A DNA stretch of 64,000 nucleotides, from assembly GCF_028128765.1 (NCBI RefSeq), contig NZ_LBJG01000024.1:930001-994000 (forward strand), read 5' to 3'. Below, piece by piece: positions 1-9,872 of this stretch. The first letter of the stretch is position 1. The number at the start of each line of letters is the position of its first letter. Both the position numbers and the translations under genes were made by a program. The DNA comes from Bradyrhizobium sp. CCBAU 51627. Lineage in GTDB: Bacteria > Pseudomonadota > Alphaproteobacteria > Rhizobiales > Xanthobacteraceae. A model generated the notes under the pieces. The model was not told where the DNA came from and made no database searches. It saw only the letters and a list, made by a program, of their open reading frames with translations.

Positions 1-1311
1 CAGCATCGGCGCCGCAGTGTGGCTCCAGGCGTAGGCCGCGGCCTGGATGCGCTCCATGCCCTCTTCCATTTTCACCACCATCACCTCGATGGCGATGATG
101 GCGTCGTCGACGAGGAGACCGAGTGCCAGGATGAGGGCACCGAGCGTAATGCGATCGAAGAATCGGCCGGTTTCCAGCATGATCAGGAACACGACCGCAA
201 GCGTCAGAGGGACGGCAGCCGCAACAACGATTCCGACGCGCCAGCCGAGGCTGAGAAGGCTCACCAGCAGCACGACACCGAGCGCCATCGCAAACTTCAG
301 CATGAATTCGTCGACTGCCGAGCTGATATTGACTGCCTGATCGGTCACTTTATCCAGCGTCATGCCAAGCGGCAGCGTCTGCGCGATAGCCGCGGACCTC
401 TCCTCCAGCGCCTTGCCGAGCGCGAGACCATTCCAGCCTTCCTGCATAACGACACCGAGCAAGATGGTGGGCTCGCCCTGGTGCCGGATGAGGTAAGTGG
501 GAGGATCCTCATAACCGCGACGGACTTCGGCGATGTCGGAAAGCTTCAGCATCCGCCCCGCAGCGACAATTGGCGTGTCGGCGATCGTCTGGAGGCTGTC
601 GTATGCGCCGTCGATCCTGATAAAGACCTGCGGACCCTGGGTGTCGATCGAGCCGGCAGGCATCACTGTATTCTGCCGTTGCAGGGCGGCAATGATGTCC
701 TGTGGCGACACGCCGAGAGTGGCCAGTTTGGCATAGGAGAAATCGACAAAAATCTGTTCGGGTCGTTCGCCGAGGATGTTGATCTTCTTAACGCCCGACA
801 CGTGCAGGAGGTCCTGGCGAATGGACTCGGCTTTCCTGGCCAACTCGCGCATGGGCATACCCTTCGCTTTGAGGGCATACAGAGCGAAGCTCACGTCAGA
901 ATATTCGTCGTTCACGAAGGGGCCGAGCACGCCGGCCGGCAACTTGCGCGCCTCGTCGCCCAGCTTCTTGCGCGCCTGATAGAACTCCTCCTGCACGCTC
1001 GATGGCGGTGTGCTGTCCTTCAGCGTGACCGTCATGTAGGCATAACCCGGGCGCGTTGTCGTCTCCACCCGGTCGTACCAGGTCAGCTCCTGAATCCGCT
1101 TTTCCAAGGGTTCGGCGACCTGGTCCTGCATTTCCCGCGCAGTAGCGCCGGGCCAGACGGTCGTGACCGTCAGGGTTTTGATGGTGAATGAGGGGTCCTC
1201 GGCGCGCCCGAGCATGAGGAAGGCGTAGGCGCCCGCGGCGGCCAGCAGTAGGATGAAGAACAGGGTGACGGCGCGTTCGCGAACGGCAATCGCGGAAAGA
1301 TTGAACTTCAT
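1..1311 (-). CDS. RND efflux pump inner-membrane permease (AcrB/MexF-like), N-terminal part
   Basis: Reading the minus strand from 1311 gives an uninterrupted frame that runs off the window edge at base 1 (about 437 codons). The protein starts MKFNLSAIAVRERAVTLFF, has a transmembrane helix at about residues 13-33, then the large periplasmic porter domain, and a second helix block near residues 340-420. This is the usual N-terminal half of a proton-driven RND (HAE1-type) drug exporter. Its start codon overlaps the stop of the adaptor gene by one base (TGATG), so the two are translationally coupled. RND pumps work as a trimer with the adaptor and an outer-membrane channel; no channel gene is visible here. 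Substrate unknown. Only the family is supported, not the exact member. Confidence 0.9.
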   Translation of the reverse strand, partial: MKFNLSAIAVRERAVTLFFILLLAAAGAYAFLMLGRAEDPSFTIKTLTVTTVWPGATAREMQDQVAEPLEKRIQELTWYDRVETTTRPGYAYMTVTLKDSTPPSSVQEEFYQARKKLGDEARKLPAGVLGPFVNDEYSDVSFALYALKAKGMPMRELARKAESIRQDLLHVSGVKKINILGERPEQIFVDFSYAKLATLGVSPQDIIAALQRQNTVMPAGSIDTQGPQVFIRIDGAYDSLQTIADTPIVAAGRMLKLSDIAEVRRGYEDPPTYLIRHQGEPTILLGVVMQEGWNGLALGKALEERSAAIAQTLPLGMTLDKVTDQAVNISSAVDEFMLKFAMALGVVLLVSLLSLGWRVGIVVAAAVPLTLAVVFLIMLETGRFFDRITLGALILALGLLVDDAIIAIEVMVVKMEEGMERIQAAAYAWSHTAAPML

Positions 1312-2420
1312 CAGCTGCTCCTGTTCTCAGAGGCTGTCCTGACGCTGGCGCCCTCCTGAAGAAGATGAGCACCGAGCGAAACAACAGATGCACCAGAGCT
1401 CAGTCCAGAGACCACCGCGTTTTCGCTGGTCACACGCAGAAGCTTGATGGACTGAAAGCGCACGGTCGAGGAGGTGCTGTCGAAGACCCAAACGCCCGTC
1501 GTTGTGCCGTTATCGAGGACAGCACCCAGCGGCACCTGCGTTTCCTGCTGACTGTCTTGGCTTGCAAGTCGAATGGTGACCGTCGCGCCAAGCGGAGCCG
1601 CCGCGGCCTCGCCGTCGAGCACGTAGCGGGCTTCGTAGGTGCGGGTCTGGGCATCGGCGGAATCAGACAACTGGCGAAGATGCGCTGCGAAGCGGCGTCC
1701 ATCGCTTCCGTACAGGCTGGCCTCGGCGAGCGAACCGATCGCCGGCCGGATCGTTTCGGGAAGCGCGACCACAGCTTCGCGGGCACCGGCCTGAGCAAGC
1801 CTGACCACAGGCTGACCGGCGGATACCACTTGGCCGGGCTCGCCTAGCGTTTGCATGACCGTTCCGTCCGCGTCCGCCACCAGGACGGAATAGGTTGCCT
1901 GGTTCTCGGCGACACCGGCGTCGGCTTCGGCTGCAGCAAGTTGCGCTTTGGCGGTATCAGACGCGGCCTTCGCTTGCTCGTAGCGCTGTTTGGATGCCCA
2001 ACCGTCGTTGACCAGATTGGCGTATCTACGTTCATCCGCATCGGTCTGCACGACAACCGCACGCGCTGCAGCGACGGCGTTGCGCTTTGCCGCAAGCGCG
2101 AGGCGGAGATCGGTTTCGTCGATCCGCATCAGCGGCTGCCCGGCTTTGACCTGCTCACCGACGTTGACGAGCCGCTCGACGATCTTGCCGGCGACGCGAA
2201 AGCCAAGGTTGCTTTCCACCCGCGCGCCGATGGTGCCTGTGAATCCGCGCTCGGATCCGCTCACCCGAGCCGCCTTCACCAGGCTGACGATCGGGGGGGC
2301 CTGCCTCGGGTCGCGAGCGGCCGAAGCTTCGTGGGTCGGGATAGTAAGAGTAACGAATGCCGCCGCTCCGAGCGCGGCGACCGCGATACCGGCCAAAGCC
2401 AGAAGTTTTCTCTTTTTCAT
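1311..2420 (-). CDS. RND efflux periplasmic adaptor subunit (HlyD/MFP family)
   Basis: 369 aa. The start is the ATG at 2420, preceded by GGAGAG and followed by MKKRKLLALAGIAVAALG, a signal/anchor helix; the frame stays open to 2597 but that part crosses the operator and lacks a ribosome site. Residues about 50-320 show the adaptor pattern: barrel-sandwich (VESNLGFRVAGKIVERLVNVGEQVKAGQPL), alpha-helical hairpin rich in Ala/Lys, then the second lipoyl half (DADGTVMQTLGEPGQVVSAGQPV). It links the inner-membrane pump, encoded directly downstream, to an outer-membrane channel. Control is likely by the TetR protein encoded divergently, through the palindrome just upstream. Confidence 0.92.
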   Translation of the reverse strand: MKKRKLLALAGIAVAALGAAAFVTLTIPTHEASAARDPRQAPPIVSLVKAARVSGSERGFTGTIGARVESNLGFRVAGKIVERLVNVGEQVKAGQPLMRIDETDLRLALAAKRNAVAAARAVVVQTDADERRYANLVNDGWASKQRYEQAKAASDTAKAQLAAAEADAGVAENQATYSVLVADADGTVMQTLGEPGQVVSAGQPVVRLAQAGAREAVVALPETIRPAIGSLAEASLYGSDGRRFAAHLRQLSDSADAQTRTYEARYVLDGEAAAAPLGATVTIRLASQDSQQETQVPLGAVLDNGTTTGVWVFDSTSSTVRFQSIKLLRVTSENAVVSGLSSGASVVSLGAHLLQEGASVRTASENRSS

Positions 2421-2439
2421 TGCCGTCTCTCCTACAGCC

Positions 2440-2493
2440 TTTAGATTTCGTTCGAACTCTATAATCCAGTTTAGAGTTCGAACGCAATCTAAA
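2440..2493. promoter_or_regulatory. Large palindromic operator upstream of the RND operon
   Basis: Arms 2440-2461 and 2472-2493 are inverted copies (21 of 22 positions pair) around a 10-base centre. Each arm carries TTTAGATT, three bases, then TTCGAACTCTA. It lies 20 bases upstream of the adaptor ATG, a position fitting a repressor site. The divergent TetR gene is the obvious candidate binder (inference). Confidence 0.75.
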
Positions 2494-2577
2494 AAATGAC
2501 GCTGACGGGAACGTGATAACGGTATCATGGTAACGTGGCGCCTTCCGTCGAGGAAAGCCGGGCTCTTGATAGATTGT

Positions 2578-2614
2578 GTTCGGACGCTAAATAGCATATA
2601 GCTTTCGTCCGAAC
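2578..2614. promoter_or_regulatory. Second inverted repeat, upstream of the TetR gene
   Basis: GTTCGGACG (2578-2586) and CGTCCGAAC (2606-2614) are perfect inverted arms 19 bases apart. The right half continues as TCTAAG, echoing the TTCGAACTCTA half-sites of the palindrome at 2440-2493. It sits 20 bases before the TetR start, consistent with autoregulation. Confidence 0.6.
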
Positions 2615-2634
2615 TCTAAGAGGGAGCTCCATCG

Positions 2635-3237
2635 ATGCGTGTCAGCCGCACTCAGGCAGCGGAAAACCGCGAAACCGTAATCAATGTGGCAAGTCGCTTA
2701 TTTCGGGAGCGCGGCTTCGACGGGATCGGACTCAAGGATCTGATGGAGGGCGCCGGGTTGACCCAAGGCGCCTTCTATAAGCAGTTCGCATCAAAGGAGG
2801 ATCTGACGGTACAGGCGTCCCGGCGGGCACTCGAGAGCGCGTCCCGCCGCTGGTCGGACGCTGCTGCTAAAAATCCTGATGATCCGCTTGGCGCCGTGAT
2901 CCGATTCTATCTGAGCTCCGACCATCGCGAGGAAAAGATGGACGGGTGCCCGATCGTGGCACTCGGTTCGGACGCGGCCAGACAAGGTCCCGAGGTGAAA
3001 GCGGCATTCGAAGAGGGGATCAAGGCGCATCTCGACGTCATCGGCCGCTTCATTGCCGAGACCGACGTTGAAGAGCATAGCGGCAAGGCAATGGCTATTC
3101 TCTCGACCATGGTCGGTGCGGTTGTCCTCTCGCGAGCTGTCAACGACGAGCGCCTGTCGACACATTTGCTGCAAGCGGCCGCCGAAAGCGTGCTGAAGGA
3201 GGCGTCCGAACGCGATAGCCAAGAAAATCCGGTCTAA
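2635..3237 (+). CDS. TetR/AcrR family transcriptional regulator
   Basis: 200 aa, ATG at 2635 after AGGGAGCTCC. Residues about 10-55 form the TetR DNA-binding domain (ENRETVINVASRLFRERGF, then the helix-turn-helix GLKDLMEGAGLTQGAFYKQF). The rest is the ligand-binding helical bundle; the GCPIVALGSDAAR stretch near residue 100 is typical of the AcrR-like group that controls efflux genes. It is divergent from the RND operon, and its stop overlaps the start of the MFS pump (TAATG). It most likely represses both transporters and itself through the two palindromes in the 215-base intergenic region. Inducer unknown. Confidence 0.92.
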   Translation: MRVSRTQAAENRETVINVASRLFRERGFDGIGLKDLMEGAGLTQGAFYKQFASKEDLTVQASRRALESASRRWSDAAAKNPDDPLGAVIRFYLSSDHREEKMDGCPIVALGSDAARQGPEVKAAFEEGIKAHLDVIGRFIAETDVEEHSGKAMAILSTMVGAVVLSRAVNDERLSTHLLQAAAESVLKEASERDSQENPV

Positions 3238-4433
3238 TGCCGCTGGAGGGGGCCGAACGCCGGCTGACCGGAGGAATTCTGTTCCTGCTCGCCGGCTTGT
3301 CGGCGCTAGGCGCACTTGCCACCAACATCATTCTTCCTGCCTTTCCGCGGATCGGCGCCAGCCTCGGCGTTTCTTCACGCGAACTAGGGCTCACGTTGAG
3401 CAGCTTCTTCGTTGCCTTCGCGTTTGGACAGCTTCTGGCCGGGCCGCTCTCCGACGTCTTCGGCCGAAAATGGTTGGTCTTGGGCGGTCTTGCAGTCTTC
3501 GCCGCGGGAGGCCTCCTTTGTGCCCTCGCCGACACCCTTTCCTTCCTGGTTCTTGGCCGAGTGATCCAGGCGCTTGGGGCTTGCACTGCATCTGTCCTGT
3601 CACGCGCCATCGCGCGGGATCTCTTCGACGGCGAGCCGCTCGCGCGCGCTCTGGCGCTGACGATGATTGCGGGAGCGGCTGCCCCGGGATTCTCTCCTCT
3701 GCTGGGAAGTGCGCTCGATGGTCTACTGGGTTGGCGGTTCAGTTTCCTTGTGGTCGCTGCGTTTGGGATAGTGCTCGCGCTCCATTACTTGGTGCGCGTC
3801 GACGAAACTCATCCGACGAACCGCCGGGCCGCGCCGGCAGCTCTGGACGTGGCATCCGCCTACGGCCGCCTGGCCACCGATCCCCGCTTCCTCCTTCCCG
3901 CCGCCTCGGTAAGCCTTATCATCGGCGGGCTTTACACCGTCTTCGCCACTGCACCCGCGATCCTGATGATCGAACTGGGACTCACCGCGTTTCAACTCGG
4001 ATCATCCTTCGCGACGACGGTTCTGGTCGTGTTCGCCGCTGGATTTCTGGCCCCGCGCCTCGCTCAACGCTTTGGTCAGCGTACGGTCGGCTTGATCGGC
4101 CTCTTGTTCGCGCTTGCTGGCGGCCTCTCAATGTTCGTATTCGCGGCTCGACCGACCTTCATGTCGTTCACTGCCGCCGTCACGCTGTATCTGCTTGGTA
4201 TGGGGTTGATCAATCCCCTCGGCACCGCGATCGCGCTTCATCCATTTGGACGTCAGGCCGGATTGGCGTCAGCCCTGCTGGGCTTCCTCCAGATGGGGTG
4301 CGCGGCCCTCGGCGCATCGTTCGCAAGCGCTCTGCCTCTTGAGCCTTCCGCTTCTCTTGCTGTCATCCTGAGTGGCCATTCGATGCTTGCGCTTCTTGTC
4401 TTTCTTCCGGTCGCGCTGCGCCGGTCCAAATGA
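3237..4433 (+). CDS. MFS drug exporter, Bcr/CflA-like
   Basis: 398 aa with 12 predicted hydrophobic segments. The N-terminal half carries the family pattern: LATNIILPAFPRIGASLGV in helix 1, GPLSDVFGRKWLVLGG between helices 2 and 3 (motif A), and RVIQALGACTASVLSRAIARDLF in helix 4, which is characteristic of the Bcr/CflA group of drug:proton antiporters. It is translationally coupled to the TetR gene upstream (one-base overlap), so the regulator probably controls it. Substrate not predictable. Confidence 0.9.
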   Translation: MPLEGAERRLTGGILFLLAGLSALGALATNIILPAFPRIGASLGVSSRELGLTLSSFFVAFAFGQLLAGPLSDVFGRKWLVLGGLAVFAAGGLLCALADTLSFLVLGRVIQALGACTASVLSRAIARDLFDGEPLARALALTMIAGAAAPGFSPLLGSALDGLLGWRFSFLVVAAFGIVLALHYLVRVDETHPTNRRAAPAALDVASAYGRLATDPRFLLPAASVSLIIGGLYTVFATAPAILMIELGLTAFQLGSSFATTVLVVFAAGFLAPRLAQRFGQRTVGLIGLLFALAGGLSMFVFAARPTFMSFTAAVTLYLLGMGLINPLGTAIALHPFGRQAGLASALLGFLQMGCAALGASFASALPLEPSASLAVILSGHSMLALLVFLPVALRRSK

Positions 4434-4572
4434 GCGCGAGGAGATCAGCGGATCACCCTCCGATGGATGCCTCACAGCCCAGCGCACGCCCAGTAGGTCG
4501 AGTTGACAATAAATTCCAAAAAAGAACTAATTATACGTCGGAAAAATAGCCGAACAGTTGGGCATCTGTTTG

Positions 4573-4601
4573 TTGACAGTTCTAATTAAGAACTATACGA
4601 T
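4573..4601 (+). promoter_or_regulatory. Promoter with embedded palindromic operator, upstream of the Old Yellow Enzyme
   Basis: TTGACA at 4573-4578 and TACGAT at 4596-4601 are 17 bases apart, a good sigma-70-type promoter. The spacer holds the perfect palindrome AGTTCTAATTAAGAACT (4578-4594). A half copy, AAGAACTAATTATACG, lies upstream at 4522-4537. The same 16-17 bp motif recurs before the chemoreceptor gene at 21585. The region 4434-4776 holds no other gene that I can see. Confidence 0.65.
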
Positions 4602-4776
4602 CATTTGCGCCCTGTTGAAGGGCTAAGGGGAGGTATCCCTAGGCAAAAAAGGCGAGCGAAGAATTCGCCATTGGGAGGGTGAGGAAATGATCGTTGATGA
4701 GCGCACATCGGATTGCGGCCGCGGTATCAACTGCTCGCACCGACTTCCGCTGGCTTGAAGCGAGTCTGGAGCGCAC

Positions 4777-5877
4777 ATGGCTTTCGACGCCCTTTTCCGA
4801 CCGTTTAATTTCAGGGGGCTGAGCCTCCCAAATCGAGTCGTCATGGCGCCAATGACGCGCTCCTTCTCTCCGCATGGCGTCGTTAGCGAGGAGGTGGCGC
4901 AGTATTATCGGCGCCGGTCCGAAGGACAGGTTGGCCTTATAATTTCGGAAGGGACCGGCGTGGATCGCCCGGCTTCCTTGAACGATCCCAACGTCCCTCG
5001 TTTCCATGGCGAAAAGGAGCTCGCCGGCTGGCGTCACGTAGTAGACGAAGTGCACGCGGCTGGCGGGCTGATGGCGCCTCAGCTATGGCACGTCGGCGCG
5101 GTACGCACTCGGGAAAAAAGCTGGGAGCCGCCAGGTGCGTACGACACGCCGTCGGGACTGTCGCGACCAGAAAAAACGTTCGGCGAGCCGATGAGCGCCG
5201 AGGCTATCGCCGATGCCGTCCGGGCCTTCGCCGACGGCGCGCTGGCGGCGAAGAGCCTGAAGTTCGACGCCGTCGAATTGCACGGCGCGCACGGTTACCT
5301 GATCGACCAATTTTTCTGGGAGGGCACCAATCGCAGGGAAGATGCGTACGGCGGCAAGAGCTTGCCTGGCAGAGCGCGATTCGCGGCCGATATCGTGCGA
5401 GCCGTTCGCGCGGCGGTTGGCCCGGAATTTCCGATATTGCTTCGCATCAGCCAGTGGAAGCAACAAGACTTCGCCGTGAAGCTGGCTAAAACACCGCGCG
5501 AATTGGAGGATTGGCTAAAGCCTCTGGTCGATGCCGGCGTTGACATTCTGCATTGTTCGCAACGGCGCTTTTGGGAGCCAGAGTTCGAGGGCTCCGATCT
5601 GAATTTCGCGGGATGGGCGAAAAAGGTGACGGGCTTGCCCACGATTTCCGTGGGCTCGGTAGGCCTAACGGGTGAATTCATCGCCGCCTACGGCGGAGAG
5701 AGTTCGCAACCCGCATCGTTGGACGAATTGATCCGTCGTCTCGATCGGGAGGAATTCGACCTCGTAGCGGTTGGTCGGGCGCTACTTCAGGATCCGCAAT
5801 GGCTTGCGAAGGTGCGTGATGGCCGAACCGATGAATTGATGGCTTTCGATCGTTCCGCATTCGCCACCATGAGCTGA
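4777..5877 (+). CDS. NADH:flavin oxidoreductase, Old Yellow Enzyme family
   Basis: 366 aa TIM-barrel ene-reductase using FMN and NAD(P)H. Family marks: LPNRVVMAPMTRS near the N terminus, APQLWHVGAVR around residue 100, the substrate-anion site FDAVELHGAHGYLIDQFFW at about 165-183, FPILLRISQWK, and the FMN phosphate-binding end FDLVAVGRALLQDPQWLAKV. Length is normal. Members reduce activated C=C bonds or nitro groups of electrophiles. It stands alone behind the operator-bearing promoter at 4573, as expected for a stress-inducible reductase. The natural substrate cannot be told. Confidence 0.92.
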   Translation: MAFDALFRPFNFRGLSLPNRVVMAPMTRSFSPHGVVSEEVAQYYRRRSEGQVGLIISEGTGVDRPASLNDPNVPRFHGEKELAGWRHVVDEVHAAGGLMAPQLWHVGAVRTREKSWEPPGAYDTPSGLSRPEKTFGEPMSAEAIADAVRAFADGALAAKSLKFDAVELHGAHGYLIDQFFWEGTNRREDAYGGKSLPGRARFAADIVRAVRAAVGPEFPILLRISQWKQQDFAVKLAKTPRELEDWLKPLVDAGVDILHCSQRRFWEPEFEGSDLNFAGWAKKVTGLPTISVGSVGLTGEFIAAYGGESSQPASLDELIRRLDREEFDLVAVGRALLQDPQWLAKVRDGRTDELMAFDRSAFATMS

Positions 5878-6149
5878 ACGTCGGAACGTGTCGGGCGCGA
5901 TCAAAAGACCTGCCGCGCCAAATGGACACGGAATTGTCGGCGCTAGTCATGTCCATCTGACTAGCTCCGTAGAGCAGTCGAAGATACTGCGACCGGAGGA
6001 GATGCTGCGCGAGCCGCGGCATCAAATCTCAAAATGCAAGGGCAAAATCGGGAGGGGAAGTTGCGCGTGAAGCGGAGGGCGGTAGATCGCCGTTGCGGAG
6101 CCTGGGCCCGGACGCCCAACCGATCGTCGATCGAAAAAGGCGGAAAGAC

Positions 6150-6943
<794 letters not shown>

Positions 6944-6947
<4 letters not shown>

Positions 6948-7657
6948 CGATGCTGCTCAACGTCAAGGACCTGCGCGCCTATTACGGCCAGGTCCAGGCG
7001 CTCCACGGCCTGTCCTTCTCGCTCAACGAGGGCTCGCTGACGACGCTGCTCGGTGCCAACGGCGCCGGCAAGACCACCACGCTGCGCGCGATCTGCAACA
7101 TGGTGCGCTCCACCGGCGGCATCGAGTTCGACGGCAAGCCGCTGAACAACCGCTCCACCGAGAGCATCGTGCGGTTCGGCATCGCCCATGTGCCGCAGGG
7201 CCGCGGCACCTTCACCACCATGACGGTGGAGGAGAATCTCCAGTTAGGGGCCATCACCCGCAAGGACAGCGCCAGCATCGTCTCCGACATCGAGCGCATG
7301 TATGCGCATTTCCCGGTGCTGAAGCAGCGCCACACCCAGCAGGCCGGCACGCTCTCCGGCGGCGAGCAGCAGATGCTCGCGGTCGCTCGCGCCCTGATGC
7401 TGCGGCCGCGGCTGATGCTGCTGGACGAGCCCTCCTTCGGCCTCGCGCCGCTGGTGGTGCGCGACCTGTTCGGCATCCTCGGCAAGATCAACCGCGAGGA
7501 CAAGGTGTCGATCCTGGTGGTCGAGCAGAACGCCCAGCTCGCGCTCGAGCTCGCCGACCAGGCCTATGTGATCGAGACCGGCCGCATCGTGATGTCGGGC
7601 AATGCCAAGGACATCGCGAACAACGAAGAAATCCGCAAATCCTATCTGGGCTACTGA
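6944..7657 (+). CDS. livF: Branched-chain amino acid-type ABC transporter ATP-binding protein LivF
   Basis: 237 aa. Walker A GANGAGKTTT, canonical signature LSGGEQQMLAVARALM, Walker B LMLLDEPSFGLAP and switch EQNAQ are intact. It starts inside the livG stop codon (ATGA overlap) and is followed after 13 bases by the LivH gene, a tight operon. It forms the ATPase heterodimer with LivG on the inner face of the membrane. Confidence 0.93.
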
Positions 7658-7670
7658 CGGAGCCGGGACA

Positions 7671-8549
7671 ATGGAGCTGTTCACCAACCAAGTCCTGGCC
7701 GGCATCGCCACGGGCGCGATCTACGCCTGCATGGCGCTCGCCGTGGTCATGATCTACCAGGCGATCGACCATCTCAACTTCGCGCAGGGCGAGATGGCGA
7801 TGTTTTCGACCTTCATTTCCTGGCAGCTGATGCAATGGGGCGTGCCCTATTGGGCCGCCTTCGTGATTACACTGGCACTCTCCTTCGTAGCTGGCATCGC
7901 GATCGAGCGCATCCTGTTCCAGCCGCTCGCCAAGGCGCCGATATTGACCAACGTCGCCGGCTTCATCGCGCTGTTTGCGATCCTCAACTCGTGCGCCGGT
8001 CTGATCTGGGACTTCACCATCAAGCAGTATCCGACCCCGTTCGGCTCCGCGCCGTTCCTGGGCAGCCAGCTGATCTCGACCCACCAGGCCGGCATGATCG
8101 GCGTCACCGTGCTGCTGCTGCTGGGTCTCTACTTCTTCTTCCAGTACACCCGCATCGGCCTTGCGATGCGCGCGGCCGCCTCGGTGCCTGAATCGGCGCG
8201 GCTCGTCGGCATCAACACGAGCTGGATGATTGCGCTGGGCTGGGGCATGGCGACCGCGATCGGTTCGATCGCCGGCATGCTGATCGCCCCCGTCGTGTTC
8301 CTGGAGCCCAACATGATGGGCGGCGTCCTGATCTACGGCTTTGCCGCAGCGGTGCTCGGCGGCCTCACCAGCCCGTTCGGCGCCGTGGTCGGCGGCTTCC
8401 TGGTCGGCATCTTCGAAAACCTCGCCGGCACCTACATCCCCGGCGTCGGCAACGAGCTGAAGCTCCCGATCGCGCTCGCGCTGATCATCTCCGTCCTGGT
8501 CGTCAAACCCGCTGGCCTGTTCGGCCGGCACATCGTCAAGCGAGTTTGA
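7671..8549 (+). CDS. livH: Branched-chain amino acid-type ABC transporter permease LivH
   Basis: 292 aa, with an ATG at 7671 behind GGAGCCGGGA; an earlier in-frame ATG at 7602 lies inside livF and is not needed. Eight or more hydrophobic segments. The permease family pattern YACMALAVVMIYQAIDHLNFAQGEMAMF is at the N terminus, and GLAMRAAASVPESARLVGI with GLTSPFGAVVGGFLVGI marks the coupling loop and C-terminal helices. It forms the channel with LivM. Confidence 0.93.
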   Translation: MELFTNQVLAGIATGAIYACMALAVVMIYQAIDHLNFAQGEMAMFSTFISWQLMQWGVPYWAAFVITLALSFVAGIAIERILFQPLAKAPILTNVAGFIALFAILNSCAGLIWDFTIKQYPTPFGSAPFLGSQLISTHQAGMIGVTVLLLLGLYFFFQYTRIGLAMRAAASVPESARLVGINTSWMIALGWGMATAIGSIAGMLIAPVVFLEPNMMGGVLIYGFAAAVLGGLTSPFGAVVGGFLVGIFENLAGTYIPGVGNELKLPIALALIISVLVVKPAGLFGRHIVKRV

Positions 8550-8551
8550 TC

Positions 8552-9571
8552 ATGAGCGCAGCAGAAGAAGTCGTCGCAGAAGGCCACCAGGCGGTCGAGG
8601 CCGTTCCGAAGCGGGCCATGACGCTGGCCGCCCGCACCTCGTTCGTGGTTCTCTTGATACTGCTTATCGTGCCCCTGTTCGCCAAGAACTTCATCATCTT
8701 CCAGATGACGATGCTCCTGATCTATGGGCTGGCCGTGCTGGCGCTGAACATCCTGACCGGCGGCTCGGGCCAGTTCTCGCTCGGCCAGAGCGCATTCTAC
8801 GCGGTCGGCGCTTATACGACCGCGGTGCTGATGGAGCATTTCAACGTCAACTACGCCCTGACCTTGCCGATCGCCGGCGTGGTCTGTTTCGCCTTCGGCT
8901 TCCTGTTCGGGCATCCGGCGCTGCGGCTGTCCGGCGTCTATCTGGCGCTCGCAACCTTCGCACTCGCCACGGCCACGCCGCAAATTCTAAAGTTAAACCT
9001 CCTCGAGCACTGGACCGGCGGCGTGCAGGGCCTTGTCGTCACCAAGCCGGACGCGCCATTAGGCCTGCCGATGTCGCAGGACATGTGGCTCTATTATTTC
9101 ACCCTCCTTGTGGCGATGATTGTTTACATCTTCTCTGTGAACCTGTTGCGCTCTCGCTCCGGTCGCGCCTTCATGGCGATCCGCGACAACGAGATCGCTG
9201 CCTCCGCAATGGGCGTCGACGTCGCCCTCTACAAGACCCTAGCGTTCGGAGTGAGCGCCGGCATTACCGGAGTTGCTGGAGGCTTAAGCGCCATTACGGT
9301 GCAATTTGTCGCGCCTGACAGCTTCACCATCACGCTCGCGATCTCGCTGTTCCTCGGCATGGTCGTCGGCGGGGTCGGCTGGCTGCCCGGGTCCTTCGTC
9401 GGCGCGGCCTTCATCATCTTCGTCCCGAACATGGCAGAAAGCATCTCGAAGGGCCTCTCCGGGGCGGTGTTCGGCGTGCTCCTGTTCCTCGTCATCTACC
9501 TCGTGCCGCACGGGGCCCGGCAGGTCGCATTCCTTGCTCACAATCTACTCCCGAAACGAACGAAGAACTAG
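8552..9571 (+). CDS. livM: Branched-chain amino acid-type ABC transporter permease LivM
   Basis: 339 aa, ATG at 8552, two bases after the livH stop (a TTG two codons earlier is also in frame). A short hydrophilic N-terminal tail of about 30 residues precedes the membrane part. Typical LivM segments: GLAVLALNILTGGSGQFSLGQ, HPALRLSGVYLALATFALATA, and the coupling loop SRSGRAFMAIRDNEIAASAMGV. Last gene of the livGFHM operon; there is no livK after it, unlike the second transporter at 41.5-46.1 kb. Confidence 0.93.
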   Translation: MSAAEEVVAEGHQAVEAVPKRAMTLAARTSFVVLLILLIVPLFAKNFIIFQMTMLLIYGLAVLALNILTGGSGQFSLGQSAFYAVGAYTTAVLMEHFNVNYALTLPIAGVVCFAFGFLFGHPALRLSGVYLALATFALATATPQILKLNLLEHWTGGVQGLVVTKPDAPLGLPMSQDMWLYYFTLLVAMIVYIFSVNLLRSRSGRAFMAIRDNEIAASAMGVDVALYKTLAFGVSAGITGVAGGLSAITVQFVAPDSFTITLAISLFLGMVVGGVGWLPGSFVGAAFIIFVPNMAESISKGLSGAVFGVLLFLVIYLVPHGARQVAFLAHNLLPKRTKN

Positions 9572-9572
9572 G

Positions 9573-9872
9573 GTGTCTATTCCTAAGAACGCGGATGTCG
9601 ATATGGCACCTAAGCAGACATCTTCTTTTGGGCCTGAGCATCTCATCGGTCATAGCGTATGTTGCACAGGGGGCGATGTATTAGCGCCCCTGGCTTACCG
9701 GCGTGTCACAGACGCGACGGAGCTTCTGGAGAAGCGGCTGAAGCGTCGATATGAGAACATGTCCCGACGTCTGACAGCAATACCATCGAGAAACGAGAAC
9801 CTCTGGATTACAGTAGTTGGCATCGGCGTCATGGCATTGATGGCCGTACTAATATTGCTGATCGGAAGGTAG
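9573..9872 (+). CDS. Possible small membrane protein
   Basis: Open frame from GTG 9573 (or ATG 9603, 89 aa) directly after livM. The C terminus (ENLWITVVGIGVMALMAVLILLIGR) is a convincing single transmembrane helix preceded by a basic stretch (LLEKRLKRRYENMSRRL), the layout of a tail-anchored protein. No family recognised. A hairpin at 9667-9692 lies inside the frame, so the 5' part may instead be livM 3' untranslated sequence. Confidence 0.4.
   Translation: MSIPKNADVDMAPKQTSSFGPEHLIGHSVCCTGGDVLAPLAYRRVTDATELLEKRLKRRYENMSRRLTAIPSRNENLWITVVGIGVMALMAVLILLIGR
9667..9692 (+). terminator. GC-rich hairpin after livM
   Basis: CAGGGGGCG (9667-9675) and CGCCCCTG (9685-9692) pair with one bulged G around a 9-base loop. 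No T-run follows, so a rho-independent terminator is uncertain. It could attenuate or protect the livGFHM transcript. Confidence 0.3.

Noticed and set aside
19..1191. 390-codon plus-strand frame across the RND pump
   Set aside because: It is antisense to a clear AcrB-like protein on the minus strand; its translation is low-complexity His/Asp/Arg-rich and has no family pattern.
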